NCBI GenBank assembly: GCA_964591275.1
Contig: CAZQAE010000005.1
Coordinates: forward strand, 1 to 64,000
Reading direction: 5' to 3'
Source: G963674685 sp964591275
GTDB lineage: Bacteria; Lernaellota; Lernaellaia; JACKCT01
DNA length: 64,000 bases
Positions 54,820-64,000 of the stretch are shown here, piece after piece; positions within the stretch are counted from its first letter, which is position 1; each line of letters begins with the position of its first letter. Below the pieces are notes generated by a model. That model saw only the letters and a program-made list of their open reading frames with translations, made no database searches and was not told the origin of the DNA. A program made the position numbers and the translations under genes.

Positions 54820-55861
54820 CGCCGCGCTCCGTTTTCTTTTGATCGGATTCAATTTTGGCAAGTCGCTTTTCAAGAAGGCCGACTTGCTTCGTCGTCCGTG
54901 AAAGATTTTTCGTGGCCGCCAACGTACGCTTCCATTCCAAATGATTGACCGCCGGAAAACCACCGACCCTGCTGCCGGCCGGCAAGTCGGAAATCACGCC
55001 GGACATTGCGCCGATCATGCTGCCGGCGCCGACGGAAGTATTGTCCAAAACTCCGGATCCGCCGCCGATAACGCAGTTGTCGCCCAAACGAGCGGATCCA
55101 GCCAGGCCGACCTTGGAAACGAGAATGCAGTTTTTTCCCACGTGACAGTTGTGGGCGATTTGAACGAGATTGTCGATTTTCGTTCCATCGCCGATTGTTG
55201 TTCGACCGACGGTGGCCCTGTCCACGCACGAGTTGGCGCCGATTTCAACATCGTTTCCGATTTCCACAATGCCCAGTTGAGGTATTTTTTCGTGCCGCTC
55301 CCCGACCGGAAAATAGCCGAATCCGTCAGTGCCAATGGAGGCGCCCGCGTGGATGATGACACGGTCGCCGAGTACGCATCTCCTCCCGATGACGACATGG
55401 GAATGAAGGACGCACTTTTCTCCGATGACCACGTTGTCCATGACAACGCACCCCGGCATCAAAATGCTTCGAGCGCCAATCATGGAGCCTGCGCCAACGA
55501 AGGCCCCCGGCAATATGGAAGCCGTAGGATCCACCGTCGCCAAAGGATCAACGAAGGCTTTTGCATGGATGCTTTGTTCGGGCAAAACTTCCGGGGCAAA
55601 AAAGGCAGCGATCTGAATCGCCGCAATCCTCGGGTCCCCGACAATAATTTGCGGGATAATCAAATCGGACGCTTGGGCACCAACCAGAACAGCGGTCGCC
55701 GGGCCATTGCGAACCATTTCAATATACCGCCCGGACACGGCGAATGTGATTTCACCAGCCCTGACATCATCCGCGGACGCGACTTGCCTGATGTCGGCGG
55801 AGTCGTCGCCGACGACTTTCCCCCCAACCAACGCGGCAAGTTGCTTAACAGTCGCCATCAT
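54812..55861 (-). CDS. lpxD: UDP-3-O-acyl-glucosamine N-acyltransferase
   Basis: A 349-residue enzyme with a mixed N-terminal domain (KQLAALVGGKVVGDDSADI), then beta-helix hexapeptides and IAHNCHVGKNCILVS with the catalytic His. A C-terminal coiled coil ends in Lys-rich KKTERGDD. It transfers the second acyl chain of lipid A. It starts 24 bases after skp and overlaps lpxA; no fabZ lies between, unlike the usual lpxD-fabZ-lpxA order. Confidence 0.93.
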   Translation of the reverse strand: MMATVKQLAALVGGKVVGDDSADIRQVASADDVRAGEITFAVSGRYIEMVRNGPATAVLVGAQASDLIIPQIIVGDPRIAAIQIAAFFAPEVLPEQSIHAKAFVDPLATVDPTASILPGAFVGAGSMIGARSILMPGCVVMDNVVIGEKCVLHSHVVIGRRCVLGDRVIIHAGASIGTDGFGYFPVGERHEKIPQLGIVEIGNDVEIGANSCVDRATVGRTTIGDGTKIDNLVQIAHNCHVGKNCILVSKVGLAGSARLGDNCVIGGGSGVLDNTSVGAGSMIGAMSGVISDLPAGSRVGGFPAVNHLEWKRTLAATKNLSRTTKQVGLLEKRLAKIESDQKKTERGDD

Positions 55862-55885
55862 CCCACCCTAACCTTTTGTGATCCA

Positions 55886-56416
55886 TCAACCCGATTCGTT
55901 CAGACGCTTAACGATTAAATCCGTCAGATCAACACTGGAATCACCGTAAATCACCAGGGAACTGCTTATGATGGCGTCCTCGACCTTGAGGATAACGATT
56001 TTATATCCCTGCTGCTTGGCGACCACCTTGGCGACCGCTTCAAGGTCGCCGATAAAAGATCGGATCAGCTTAACCCGATTCTGCTCGAAAGATTGCTGGT
56101 ACTCCCCGGCACTTTGCTGATATTGCATCATGCCTTTTTGAAACTCCTGAACCTTGGCTTTGAAGGCTTCTTCGGCAAGAACATCCTTTTGCGTCTCCAG
56201 TTCCTCCTGGAGTTTGCGCAGGGGCAATTCCTTCTTGCGCATTTCAAGCTCCATGTCATCTTTCATCGCCGCCAGTTTCTTCTGCGTCTCCTTGCCCTTG
56301 GCTGTCAGTTGCAGGGCTCTGTCGAGGTCAACAAAAGCCACTTCCCCGGCAAAGCACACTGTCGCCGAGATGAGAAGCAATGCCGCAGCCATGAAGACTG
56401 TAATAATCCTGTACAT
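55886..56416 (-). CDS. skp: Periplasmic chaperone Skp/OmpH family
   Basis: A 176-residue protein with a signal peptide ending ATVCFA, then EVAFVDLDRALQ and a long Lys/Glu-rich coiled coil, and a C-terminal hydrophobic beta segment. It escorts unfolded outer-membrane proteins in the periplasm. It lies 62 bases after bamA and before lpxD, the expected position for such an operon. Confidence 0.88.
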   Translation of the reverse strand: MYRIITVFMAAALLLISATVCFAGEVAFVDLDRALQLTAKGKETQKKLAAMKDDMELEMRKKELPLRKLQEELETQKDVLAEEAFKAKVQEFQKGMMQYQQSAGEYQQSFEQNRVKLIRSFIGDLEAVAKVVAKQQGYKIVILKVEDAIISSSLVIYGDSSVDLTDLIVKRLNESG

Positions 56417-56478
56417 GATCTCTCCTTATGCTTTTGACCATATCTTTAGAATCTAACTCCGAATTTGGACGGTTTTCG

Positions 56479-58785
56479 CTAGAAAAATGTGCCGATGCCA
56501 AATTCGAAGACCTGATCGCGTTCACCCTCTCTGGGCTGCAACGGATAACCCCACTCGAAGCGCAATGGACCGATCGGGCTGATCCAACGCACGCCGAATC
56601 CCCAACTTTGGCGCAACCCATCAATAGCGAACCACTCATCTTCGAGCAAGGTGTTTCCAATATCGTAAAAAATCACACCCTTGATTTTCAGATCTTTGAC
56701 AATTGGAATCAGCAATTCAATATTGCCTTGAAGCATCTTGTCGCCGCCGATGCGCGAAACAACTTCGGTCAGCGTCGAAGCCGGGTCGTCTGGATTTGTG
56801 GGAATCATCGACGATTCCGTCGGGCTCAAATCATAAATAGGGAATCCGCGAACCGAGTTGAGACCGCCCAGGAAAAAGCGCTCCGTGATGTGGAGACGAT
56901 TGCCGTCCAAAGGATAACCAAATCCTCCTTCGGCATTGAACATCAGAGCCAAACCCTTGTAAATCGGCTGATATTTTCTCGCCTGGCCTAATAATTTCAA
57001 GAAATTCAGATCGCCGCCGAAATATTCACCGGCCCATTCGGTCGTCATGGAAACACGCGAACCGTCCGTCGGATCGAAAGGATGATTCACCGTATCCCTG
57101 CTCAGCGTGTACTTCGTACTTGTGGTCACCGTTTGGCCTGCCTGGCGCGTCAGGAAACTCGCTGCCTGCCGTTCGACGTTTTTAATATCCACCGAACTGT
57201 AATTGTAAGCGAAGTGCGTTTCCCAATCCCAGTATAGCGGTCGGCCCAAACCCGTCTGGATTGACTTGGTGAATCGATCAAACTGGTAGTACGAACGCTC
57301 GGAGTTCATCAGCGACAAGGTGCCGATCCAGTTAGTGTCGATCAAATGCGGCTCACGGATGCGCAATTGGTAATTTTTCTTAATCTTGCTGAAGTCAGCA
57401 TTGAAAGCAACCTTAACGCCGTAGCCCAGCATGTTGTTGTGGCTGACCTGCGCCTGGCCCACGAAGTTTTCCAGCGAAGAGAAACCCACTCCGACCATGA
57501 ACTGCCCCTGCTGCCGCTCCTTGACGCGAATGGTCAACCGGACGGCGTCGTCACGGCTGCCCTGCTCTGTAGAAATGGCCACCTCGTCGAAATATCCGAG
57601 GCGCATCAGGCGTTGCTTGCTCTTTCGGATGCCGGGACCCGAATACAAATCTCCTTCGATGATGGACAGTTCGCGCCGAATGACTTTGTCTCGCGTATTT
57701 TCATTTCCCGCAAAAACGATTTCCTCGAAATAGGCCAGTTTCCCCTTTTGCACTTTGAAAATGAGATCGATAACGCGGCGGGTTTGATCCGTCGGTGTGG
57801 CGGTGGTGACTTCGGCAAAGGCGAATCCGATATCCGTATATTTTGAACGCAGGGCGTAGATGCTCTTCTCAATGGCGGAGCGCTTGAACAAATCGCCCTT
57901 CTTCGCCTCAATGAGTTGCATCAGGGAATCCTTCGAAAAAAGAAGGTCTCCCTGGATGTCCACGTTCCCGACGTAATACTGCTGGCCTTCTTCAATGTCG
58001 ACGGATATGAACATGGAGCGACGGTCGGCTGAGAGGTTGATTGTCGGTTCGCCCACCTTGATCTCGATATAGCCATTGTCGAGATAGAAGGCGCGCAACA
58101 TTTGAATATCGTTCAAAAACAATTCGGGACGATAGATGCCCGAGGAGGACATAAAAGACCAGATGTCGCCTTCTTTGGTCATGACGACCTTTTTTAGCCG
58201 TTCGTCGGTAAAGGCCCTGTTGCCCATGAAATTGATGCGTTTGATATAGACTTTTTTGTACTCGTTGATTTCGATGAACACCTTCACACGGTTCTGCGGC
58301 AGATCTTCCAGGCGATAATTGATATCCACCATGAAGTAGCCTTCGTTTTCATAGAGCTTGGTGATCTTGAAGATGCTCTCTTTTATCTTGGAATCGGACA
58401 GGATCGTGTTCGGTTTAAGATCCGTGGCCTCCTTGATTTTGTCATCGCTGATCTCGGAGTTGCCGACAAATTCATATTCCTTGACCGCAGGTTTTTCTTC
58501 GACGATTAAAGTGAGTTCAATGCCGCCGAAAACCTCCTTGGAGTCGATTTGCACATCGTAGAAAAAGCCCATATCGAAGATCGCCCGAAGATCTGAGTCA
58601 AGCATGGTGGGGCTGTATTCGTCTCCGACGGAAGTGGAAATTTTGTTCAGGATGGCGTCCGGCTCGATCCTTCTGGTCCCCTCCACGTTGATTTTTACAA
58701 CTTTGGCCGCGTACGCCGCTTCCACTCCCAGCGAAAAGCAAAGGAGACAGGCGAAAAGTGTTGCTATGATCCTGGATCGCTTCAC
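56479..58785 (-). CDS. bamA: Outer membrane assembly factor BamA
   Basis: A 768-residue protein with a signal peptide (to about AAYAA), five POTRA repeats (about 28-425) and a 16-strand barrel. The insertase loop motif VRGF appears as SVRGFPIYD near residue 660, and the chain ends in the aromatic IGTFF. It folds outer-membrane proteins. It overlaps the lolD stop as ATGA and is followed by skp. Confidence 0.95.
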   Translation of the reverse strand: MKRSRIIATLFACLLCFSLGVEAAYAAKVVKINVEGTRRIEPDAILNKISTSVGDEYSPTMLDSDLRAIFDMGFFYDVQIDSKEVFGGIELTLIVEEKPAVKEYEFVGNSEISDDKIKEATDLKPNTILSDSKIKESIFKITKLYENEGYFMVDINYRLEDLPQNRVKVFIEINEYKKVYIKRINFMGNRAFTDERLKKVVMTKEGDIWSFMSSSGIYRPELFLNDIQMLRAFYLDNGYIEIKVGEPTINLSADRRSMFISVDIEEGQQYYVGNVDIQGDLLFSKDSLMQLIEAKKGDLFKRSAIEKSIYALRSKYTDIGFAFAEVTTATPTDQTRRVIDLIFKVQKGKLAYFEEIVFAGNENTRDKVIRRELSIIEGDLYSGPGIRKSKQRLMRLGYFDEVAISTEQGSRDDAVRLTIRVKERQQGQFMVGVGFSSLENFVGQAQVSHNNMLGYGVKVAFNADFSKIKKNYQLRIREPHLIDTNWIGTLSLMNSERSYYQFDRFTKSIQTGLGRPLYWDWETHFAYNYSSVDIKNVERQAASFLTRQAGQTVTTSTKYTLSRDTVNHPFDPTDGSRVSMTTEWAGEYFGGDLNFLKLLGQARKYQPIYKGLALMFNAEGGFGYPLDGNRLHITERFFLGGLNSVRGFPIYDLSPTESSMIPTNPDDPASTLTEVVSRIGGDKMLQGNIELLIPIVKDLKIKGVIFYDIGNTLLEDEWFAIDGLRQSWGFGVRWISPIGPLRFEWGYPLQPREGERDQVFEFGIGTFF

Positions 58786-59471
58786 TTGATTATTTGCGCC
58801 TTTCCATCAGAAAGCCTGACAACTCTTTTCATTTTTTCGGCCAGGCTCTCATTGTGCGTCACGACAATAAAGGTCGTATTCAGTTGTGCGTTGAGGCGGA
58901 TGAACTCATCGTGCATTTCCAAAGCCGTGCGCTTGTCCAGATTTCCGGTCGGCTCATCGGCCAACACAACCTTTGGACGCATGACCAGGGCGCGGGCGAC
59001 GGCTGCGCGCTGCTGCTCTCCACCCGATATCTCACCGGCCTGGTGGTCGGCTCGGCTTTCAATCCCCATAATCCCAAGGGCTTCAATCGCTTTTCCCCTC
59101 GCAACGGTTTTCGACTCGCCGCAAATAACCGACGGCATCATGACATTCTCAACGACGCTGAACTCGGGAATCAGGTGATGGGACTGAAAGACAAACCCGA
59201 TCTCGCGATTGCGAAAATGCGAAAGCTGCGCATCCGTTTTATTTTCAAATATGTCTTTTCCTTCGTACAAAACCGCACCCGCCGTGGGTTTTTCCAATAA
59301 ACCCAACGTATAAAGAATGGTTGTCTTGCCAACGCCGGATACGCCCACAATGGCCATCATGTCGCCACGCATAACGGTGAGATCCAAGCCTTTGAGAACC
59401 TCAACCGGCAGCGCGGCATCAAAATAAGTCTTACCGAGACCACGGCATTCAATCAATGGCATCTCACTCAT
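58782..59471 (-). CDS. lolD: Lipoprotein-releasing ABC transporter ATPase LolD
   Basis: A 229-residue ATPase with Walker A GVSGVGKTT, signature ISGGEQQR and Walker B VVLADEPTGNLD. It drives extraction of lipoproteins from the inner membrane with the permease encoded upstream. The gene overlaps lolC by eight bases. Confidence 0.93.
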   Translation of the reverse strand: MSEMPLIECRGLGKTYFDAALPVEVLKGLDLTVMRGDMMAIVGVSGVGKTTILYTLGLLEKPTAGAVLYEGKDIFENKTDAQLSHFRNREIGFVFQSHHLIPEFSVVENVMMPSVICGESKTVARGKAIEALGIMGIESRADHQAGEISGGEQQRAAVARALVMRPKVVLADEPTGNLDKRTALEMHDEFIRLNAQLNTTFIVVTHNESLAEKMKRVVRLSDGKAQIIK

Positions 59472-60726
59472 ATCGTAATACTTTCACCGGATCGATTTTC
59501 GATGCAATGACAGCCGGGATATAAGTCGCCAGCAGCGCCATACCCAACGCCGCCCCGGTTATCAAAGCGAAATTCTGCCATTCCAGCTTCATGGGAAGCG
59601 TATCAATGAGATACACCGAAGGATCGATGCTCACAAGCTTCAAGTGAATCTGCGCCAGGCATAGCCCTGACCCCAACACCAATCCAATGGTCGAACCCAC
59701 GCAGCCGATAAAAATCCCCTCCACCATGAAAATTCGACGGATCGCTTGGCCGCTGGCGCCCATGCTCCTGAGGATAGCGATGCTTTTCTTTTTATCCATA
59801 ACCATAAGATACAGGGTGGAAAAAATATTCAGCGAGGCCACGAAGATGATGATGCACAAAATCAGAAACATGACCAGTTTTTCCAGCTTGATGGCGGCAA
59901 ATAAGGGACCGTGCATTTTCGTCCAATCGCTGACCTTGTAAGGCCAACCAAGGTCCAGGGACATTTGGGCCGACGCCTCAGGCGCCGTCATCAGGTCGTG
60001 CATGGTCACTTCAATGCCTGTAACGCTGTCGCCCACGCCCAGGAAGCTCTGCGCCTCTTTTTTCGGAATAAAAGCGAATTTCGCGTCAAATTCAGTCAGG
60101 TTCATCTTAAATATTCCTGATACGAAAAAGCGCCTCATCTTCGGCGCATAACCCATCGGCGTCACTTCGCCGAAAGGCGTCACCACATTGACGACGTCCC
60201 CTATATAAACGTGCAGGATTTCAAAAGCCAACTCGGAACCCAGAATGATGCCGGGCAGTTGCTCTTCCAGGTCCGTCTCGTCGATAGTCGTCTTGTGCAT
60301 CTGGCCCAGGCTGTCGAGGGAGCCTTCGACCATGTTGTCATCCAGAGTTGATACACGCCCGAAGCTGCCGGGTTCAACGCCACGCAGCACCACGCCGCCA
60401 ACGTCCTTGCCGAAGGTGACCATCACTTCCGTGTAAAGAAAAGGCGCCGCGGCCTTGACGCCTTCGTAGGATTCTATCTTTTCAACAAGTTCCTCATATT
60501 TATCGATCTGCGAGGTGAAAGACAGGATGATGATGTGGGAGTACGCTTCCATGGTCTTTTCCTGCAAAAAATCCTGGAAACCCGTGATGACGCTGATGAC
60601 GACAATGAGCGTCGCCACACCGACAGCGACGCCGACAGTGGAAATCAGCGTGATGATCGAAAGCAGAATTTGTTTGCGCCTGGGACGCAAAAAGCGCATT
60701 CCGACAAAGCGCTCGAAAACTCCCAC
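59464..60726 (-). CDS. lolC: Lipoprotein-releasing permease LolC/LolE
   Basis: A 420-residue FtsX-type permease: one N-terminal helix (about 20-45), a large periplasmic domain (about 50-270) and three C-terminal helices. It opens with FVGMRFLRPRRKQ and holds KKKSIAILRSMGAS near residue 320. Only one permease gene is seen, so a LolCD2-type complex is probable. It follows lysS by 13 bases. Confidence 0.9.
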   Translation of the reverse strand: MGVFERFVGMRFLRPRRKQILLSIITLISTVGVAVGVATLIVVISVITGFQDFLQEKTMEAYSHIIILSFTSQIDKYEELVEKIESYEGVKAAAPFLYTEVMVTFGKDVGGVVLRGVEPGSFGRVSTLDDNMVEGSLDSLGQMHKTTIDETDLEEQLPGIILGSELAFEILHVYIGDVVNVVTPFGEVTPMGYAPKMRRFFVSGIFKMNLTEFDAKFAFIPKKEAQSFLGVGDSVTGIEVTMHDLMTAPEASAQMSLDLGWPYKVSDWTKMHGPLFAAIKLEKLVMFLILCIIIFVASLNIFSTLYLMVMDKKKSIAILRSMGASGQAIRRIFMVEGIFIGCVGSTIGLVLGSGLCLAQIHLKLVSIDPSVYLIDTLPMKLEWQNFALITGAALGMALLATYIPAVIASKIDPVKVLRYE

Positions 60727-60739
60727 GTTCAGTAGTCTC

Positions 60740-62230
60740 CTATGTTTCCTGGCGCAAGTGGGGAAAAAGGATGACGTCGCGGATTGAAGCCTGATCCATA
60801 AGAAGCATGACCAGTCGGTCGATTCCTATCCCGCAACCCGCCGCCGGCGGCATCCCGTATTCGAGTGCGCGAATATAGTCGGCGTCGAAAGGTTGCGCTT
60901 CGTGATCTCCGGCCGCTTTGGCCTCCATCTGTTTTTCGAAACGTTCTCGCTGGTCATCCGGATCGTTCAGCTCGGAAAAAGCGTTGGCAATCTCACGACC
61001 GCATACGATGAGTTCCCAGCGGTCCGTCACTTCTTCGTCTTCTTCTTTCTTTCTTGCCAGCGGCGAATTCTCCGTCGGATGATGATAAATATAGGTCGGT
61101 TGGATCAGTTGTTTTTCCGTCGTTTCTTCATAGATTTCCGTCAGTAACTTACCCCAACCCCAAATCGGCTCAGTTTTAATGGCCAGTTCTTTTGCGAACG
61201 CCTGCAATGTCGGGACATCCCGCAATTGCTCCGCTTTCAATCCCGGATTGAATTTCAGGACAGCCTCTTCCATCGTCATGCGTGCAAAAGGTTTTTCATA
61301 ATCAATTACGGCATCGCCATAAGGGATAGACAACTTTCCATGAAGTGTTTTCGCCAGATCCCTAATCAACTTTTCCACCATTACCATGTGGTCGGTGTAT
61401 GTCGCGTAGGCTTGGTAGAACTCAAGCATCGTGAACTCAGGATTATGGCGAACGCTCATGCCTTCGTTTCTGAAACTCCTGTTGATCTCGAACACACGGT
61501 CGAAGCCGCCGACCAGAAGGCGCTTTAAGTATAACTCGGGCGCAACGCGCAGAAAAAGAGGCATTTCCAACGTGTTGTGATAGGTTTCGAAGGGCCTGGC
61601 CAGCGCACCGCCTGGGATAGGATGCATCATGGGAGTTTCCACTTCGGTAAAATCCCGTTCCATGAAGAACTGCCTGATGCGCCGAATGATGGCGCTGCGA
61701 GAAATGAAAACGTTTTTGACATCAGGGTTCATTATCAGATCGACATATCGCTGCCGGTATCGTGTCTCGACATCCGTCAGACCATGCCATTTTTCCGGCA
61801 AGGGCCGCAGGCTCTTTGTCAACAGACGTGCTTCACGTATGTGGATCGAAAGCTCACCAGTCCGGGTTTTGACAACTTTTCCGGTCACGCCGACGATATC
61901 GCCGATATCCCATTTTTTCTTAATTTCTTTGAGAAGCTCGGGACCGATGATTTTCTTGCTCGCCACGAGCTGGATGCGCATTGTGGCATCACGCAGATCG
62001 GCAAACACCATGTTGCCGAAATCGCGCAACGCAGTCATCCGCCCGGCCAGGCTGAAAGTCTCGTCGATTTCCAGCAATTCTTCGGCGCTTTTATCGGCGA
62101 ATCTTTCATGGATTTCGCTGGCCTTGATCGTCGGGACGAAATCGTTGGCATAAGGATTTCCCCCTTGATCCTTGATCTTTTTGACCTTTTCCCGCCTTTG
62201 CTCAATGAGCTTGTTGGTATCATTATCCAA
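60740..62230 (-). CDS. lysS: Lysyl-tRNA synthetase, class II
   Basis: A 496-residue enzyme. An OB-fold anticodon-binding domain occupies about 60-165. Class II motifs are RYRQRYVDLI (motif 1 region), FEINRSFRNEGMSVRHNPEFT (motif 2) and GCGIGIDRLVM (motif 3). The start is TTG 62230, with GGTGA upstream. It heads the operon that continues with lolC, as in several deltaproteobacteria. Confidence 0.94.
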   Translation of the reverse strand: MDNDTNKLIEQRREKVKKIKDQGGNPYANDFVPTIKASEIHERFADKSAEELLEIDETFSLAGRMTALRDFGNMVFADLRDATMRIQLVASKKIIGPELLKEIKKKWDIGDIVGVTGKVVKTRTGELSIHIREARLLTKSLRPLPEKWHGLTDVETRYRQRYVDLIMNPDVKNVFISRSAIIRRIRQFFMERDFTEVETPMMHPIPGGALARPFETYHNTLEMPLFLRVAPELYLKRLLVGGFDRVFEINRSFRNEGMSVRHNPEFTMLEFYQAYATYTDHMVMVEKLIRDLAKTLHGKLSIPYGDAVIDYEKPFARMTMEEAVLKFNPGLKAEQLRDVPTLQAFAKELAIKTEPIWGWGKLLTEIYEETTEKQLIQPTYIYHHPTENSPLARKKEEDEEVTDRWELIVCGREIANAFSELNDPDDQRERFEKQMEAKAAGDHEAQPFDADYIRALEYGMPPAAGCGIGIDRLVMLLMDQASIRDVILFPHLRQET

Positions 62231-62315
62231 AGTATCACCGCTTTGTTCAAAGACAATAATGGCCGGCGCAAAACTCTCCAGGCGCCAGCCTTGAAAAATC
62301 AGCCTTTTTTACGTC

Positions 62316-64000
62316 TTATTGATCTTGTTCGTCAAGGTTGGAATCGGAAATTTCCGGCAACTCACCGGAGGGCGTGTCGGAAGCATCCGGTTCTTCCGGC
62401 GACTTGCCGGAAGGCGCCTCGGACGAATCCGGCGCATTTGCCGCATCGTCGTCAGGCGTATCGAACGGTTCCGGGTCTCCAACCTGCGTCCCGAATAAAG
62501 TATCGGACGGTTCCGAAGGCTTTCCAAACAATCCCATCGCCGTTGGAGGATTTTCCAATGGCACGTCGGAATCCGGTGATTGCACCGGGCCATGACCGCC
62601 CTCTTCATCCCAGACAACCACCCGATTGCGCCCTTCTTCTTTGGCGGCATACAGAGCCATATCCGCTGCGTTCATCAATTCCGTTGCCTCCTCGCCATGC
62701 TGGGGAAAGGTGGAGACGCCCAATGAAATCGTGATCGGTCGACCCATTTCGGCAACCTTATTTTTTTCCAATTCACTCCTGAGTCTCTCGGCCACGAGCT
62801 TGGCTTCTTTCACCCCTGTTTCCGGCAACAGGATGATAAATTCTTCGCCGCCATATCGGCAGGGGACATCAGGCCCCCGAAGCGCCGCCTCCATTTTCCT
62901 GGCAAGGAAGATCAGGGCCTTGTCGCCGATGGCGTGCCCGAAAGTATCGTTAACGTCCTTAAAGTGGTCAATATCGATCATGATTAAGGAAAAAGTCAGT
63001 TTGTATCGGTTAGCCCGTCGTATCTCCTCCTGCAAGCGATGCGTGAAAAATCGCCTGATATACAATCCGGTCAGTTCATCCTTGATGGCGAGGTTGTATA
63101 GCTTGGCACGGTGGATCGCCGCAGCGGCCTGGCTGCCCATGGCTAATATCAGTTTCTGGTCTTCTTCAGAAAAACCCTCGCTGCCTTCCTTGTTGGTAAT
63201 ATTGATAACGCCTATGGATTCGTCGTTGGCCACCAGAGGAATGCAGAGAATGGAGTCAACGTTCGATCCCTTTTTATCATGAAAATTATCCGCGTCTTTC
63301 ACATTGTTGACAATCAAGGGAGATTGATTTTTAAAAACCGTCCCCGCAACACCTTCTCCAATGGCAAAGGTTTTACATTCGATCTCGCCGCTGTTGATTT
63401 GTTCTTCCACTAACTTGTCGGGAAGACCCTGTACGACGCTGACCTTGATTCGATACAGGTTTTCGTCAAACAGCATCAACGAGCCTTTTTGAGCCGAAGT
63501 CGTCTTACAGGCTTCGTTGAGAATGAACTTCAACAGTTCTTTCAACTCGGAAATGTGGTTCATCATCCGGCCCACATCGTACAACATGCGAAGGTTGACC
63601 AAGGTCTTGTCCAAGGCGACCTTGTCTTGCCTGTTGATCTCATTGAGCATGGCGGTATGAATCGAAGGCGCCGCCTGCGCGGCAAATCGCGGAACATACG
63701 AGTTTTCAAGACACTTTTTTACATCCGACACAGACAAGGCCGTAAAACCTATCGGAGTCCCACTGATCGCCAGGGGAACGAAAATCTCGAGTTCACTCAG
63801 GTCCAACTCGAAATCCTCAAATGTTTTTTCAAAGCGAACTGATCCATCCGGCGCCTGCGAAGTAAAGACTTCTCCTTGGCAAACCAGTTCCCAAAACAGC
63901 CCGTTCTTTCGCGGAAACTCCAATCCCTCCACATACTTTTTCGGCAGATTCGTCGCTTCCGAAAGGCGAAAGACATCGTCCCTGGGCCAAAATAAAAAGG
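62316..64000 (-). CDS. GAF-GAF-GGDEF signalling protein (partial, 5' end off window)
   Basis: The frame stays open to the window edge, continuing past a possible GTG at 63932, so the start lies outside. The visible part has the C-terminal portion of one GAF-like domain, then a complete GAF (about 63530 down to 63080) and a diguanylate cyclase domain with RYGGEEFIILLP as the active-site loop (GGEEF) and DELTGLYIRRF. An acidic Ser/Pro/Asp tail of about 90 residues follows, rich in SxxPSG and SPEEPD repeats. It probably makes cyclic di-GMP in response to a ligand of the GAF domain. Confidence 0.88.
   Translation of the reverse strand, partial: FLFWPRDDVFRLSEATNLPKKYVEGLEFPRKNGLFWELVCQGEVFTSQAPDGSVRFEKTFEDFELDLSELEIFVPLAISGTPIGFTALSVSDVKKCLENSYVPRFAAQAAPSIHTAMLNEINRQDKVALDKTLVNLRMLYDVGRMMNHISELKELLKFILNEACKTTSAQKGSLMLFDENLYRIKVSVVQGLPDKLVEEQINSGEIECKTFAIGEGVAGTVFKNQSPLIVNNVKDADNFHDKKGSNVDSILCIPLVANDESIGVINITNKEGSEGFSEEDQKLILAMGSQAAAAIHRAKLYNLAIKDELTGLYIRRFFTHRLQEEIRRANRYKLTFSLIMIDIDHFKDVNDTFGHAIGDKALIFLARKMEAALRGPDVPCRYGGEEFIILLPETGVKEAKLVAERLRSELEKNKVAEMGRPITISLGVSTFPQHGEEATELMNAADMALYAAKEEGRNRVVVWDEEGGHGPVQSPDSDVPLENPPTAMGLFGKPSEPSDTLFGTQVGDPEPFDTPDDDAANAPDSSEAPSGKSPEEPDASDTPSGELPEISDSNLDEQDQ

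Noticed and set aside
61577..62734. 385-codon open frame opposite lysS and the GGDEF gene
   Set aside because: It spans the antisense of two clear genes and is Pro/Arg-rich with no domain likeness.

Overview
The window comes from a Gram-negative, LPS-making bacterium. The run lysS-lolC-lolD-bamA-skp-lpxD-lpxA-(Gfo/Idh)-lpxI-(porin)-lpxB-msbA-GT39-waaA resembles the outer-membrane/lipid A clusters of deltaproteobacteria-like lineages (established knowledge). A stand-alone IMP cyclohydrolase, a PhaR regulator and a Bacteroidetes-style topoisomerase IV pair are compatible with a deep-branching or candidate lineage of that kind. I cannot name the species. No rRNA, tRNA, CRISPR array or transposase was seen.

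Layout. (1) 64-3480: a decayed and an intact, convergent copy of a membrane-anchored beta-propeller protein; the intact copy is visibly AT-rich. (2) 3829-11855: four separate B12-type radical SAM proteins with a polysaccharide deacetylase and a small hypothetical gene; one of the four carries a C-terminal STAS-like domain. (3) 12204-16183: topoisomerase IV B and A subunits, then a palindromic hairpin cluster, a flippase-like membrane protein and a lipoprotein. (4) 18538-21226: an SGNH hydrolase, an MBOAT O-acyltransferase and a 37-residue DUF5989-like membrane peptide. (5) 21276-24163: purine synthesis genes with PurH split in two. (6) 24257-26825: a lipoprotein, a bidirectional terminator and the phaR-dapF-fmdB group. 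(7) 26964-43827: a tightly coupled seven-gene minus-strand operon. (8) 44067-62230: the lipid A/outer-membrane operon. (9) 62316-64000: a GAF-GGDEF protein running off the window.

The most unusual part is region 7. It encodes a glycosyltransferase fused to radical SAM/SPASM, a carbamoyltransferase split into separate C- and N-domains (the N-domain fused to the same type of radical SAM/SPASM), a sugar-nucleotide epimerase, a third radical SAM/SPASM protein, a complete carbamoyltransferase, and a 2344-residue protein with five radical SAM domains: one SPASM type plus four tandem B12-type modules repeating about every 508 residues. Counting regions 2 and 7, the window holds twelve radical SAM domains. 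The likely theme is building and decorating (glycosylation, carbamoylation, radical methylation or rearrangement) an unknown product, perhaps a surface glycolipid or polysaccharide given the adjacent LPS operon. That theme is inference; the domain calls rest on motifs read directly in the sequence.
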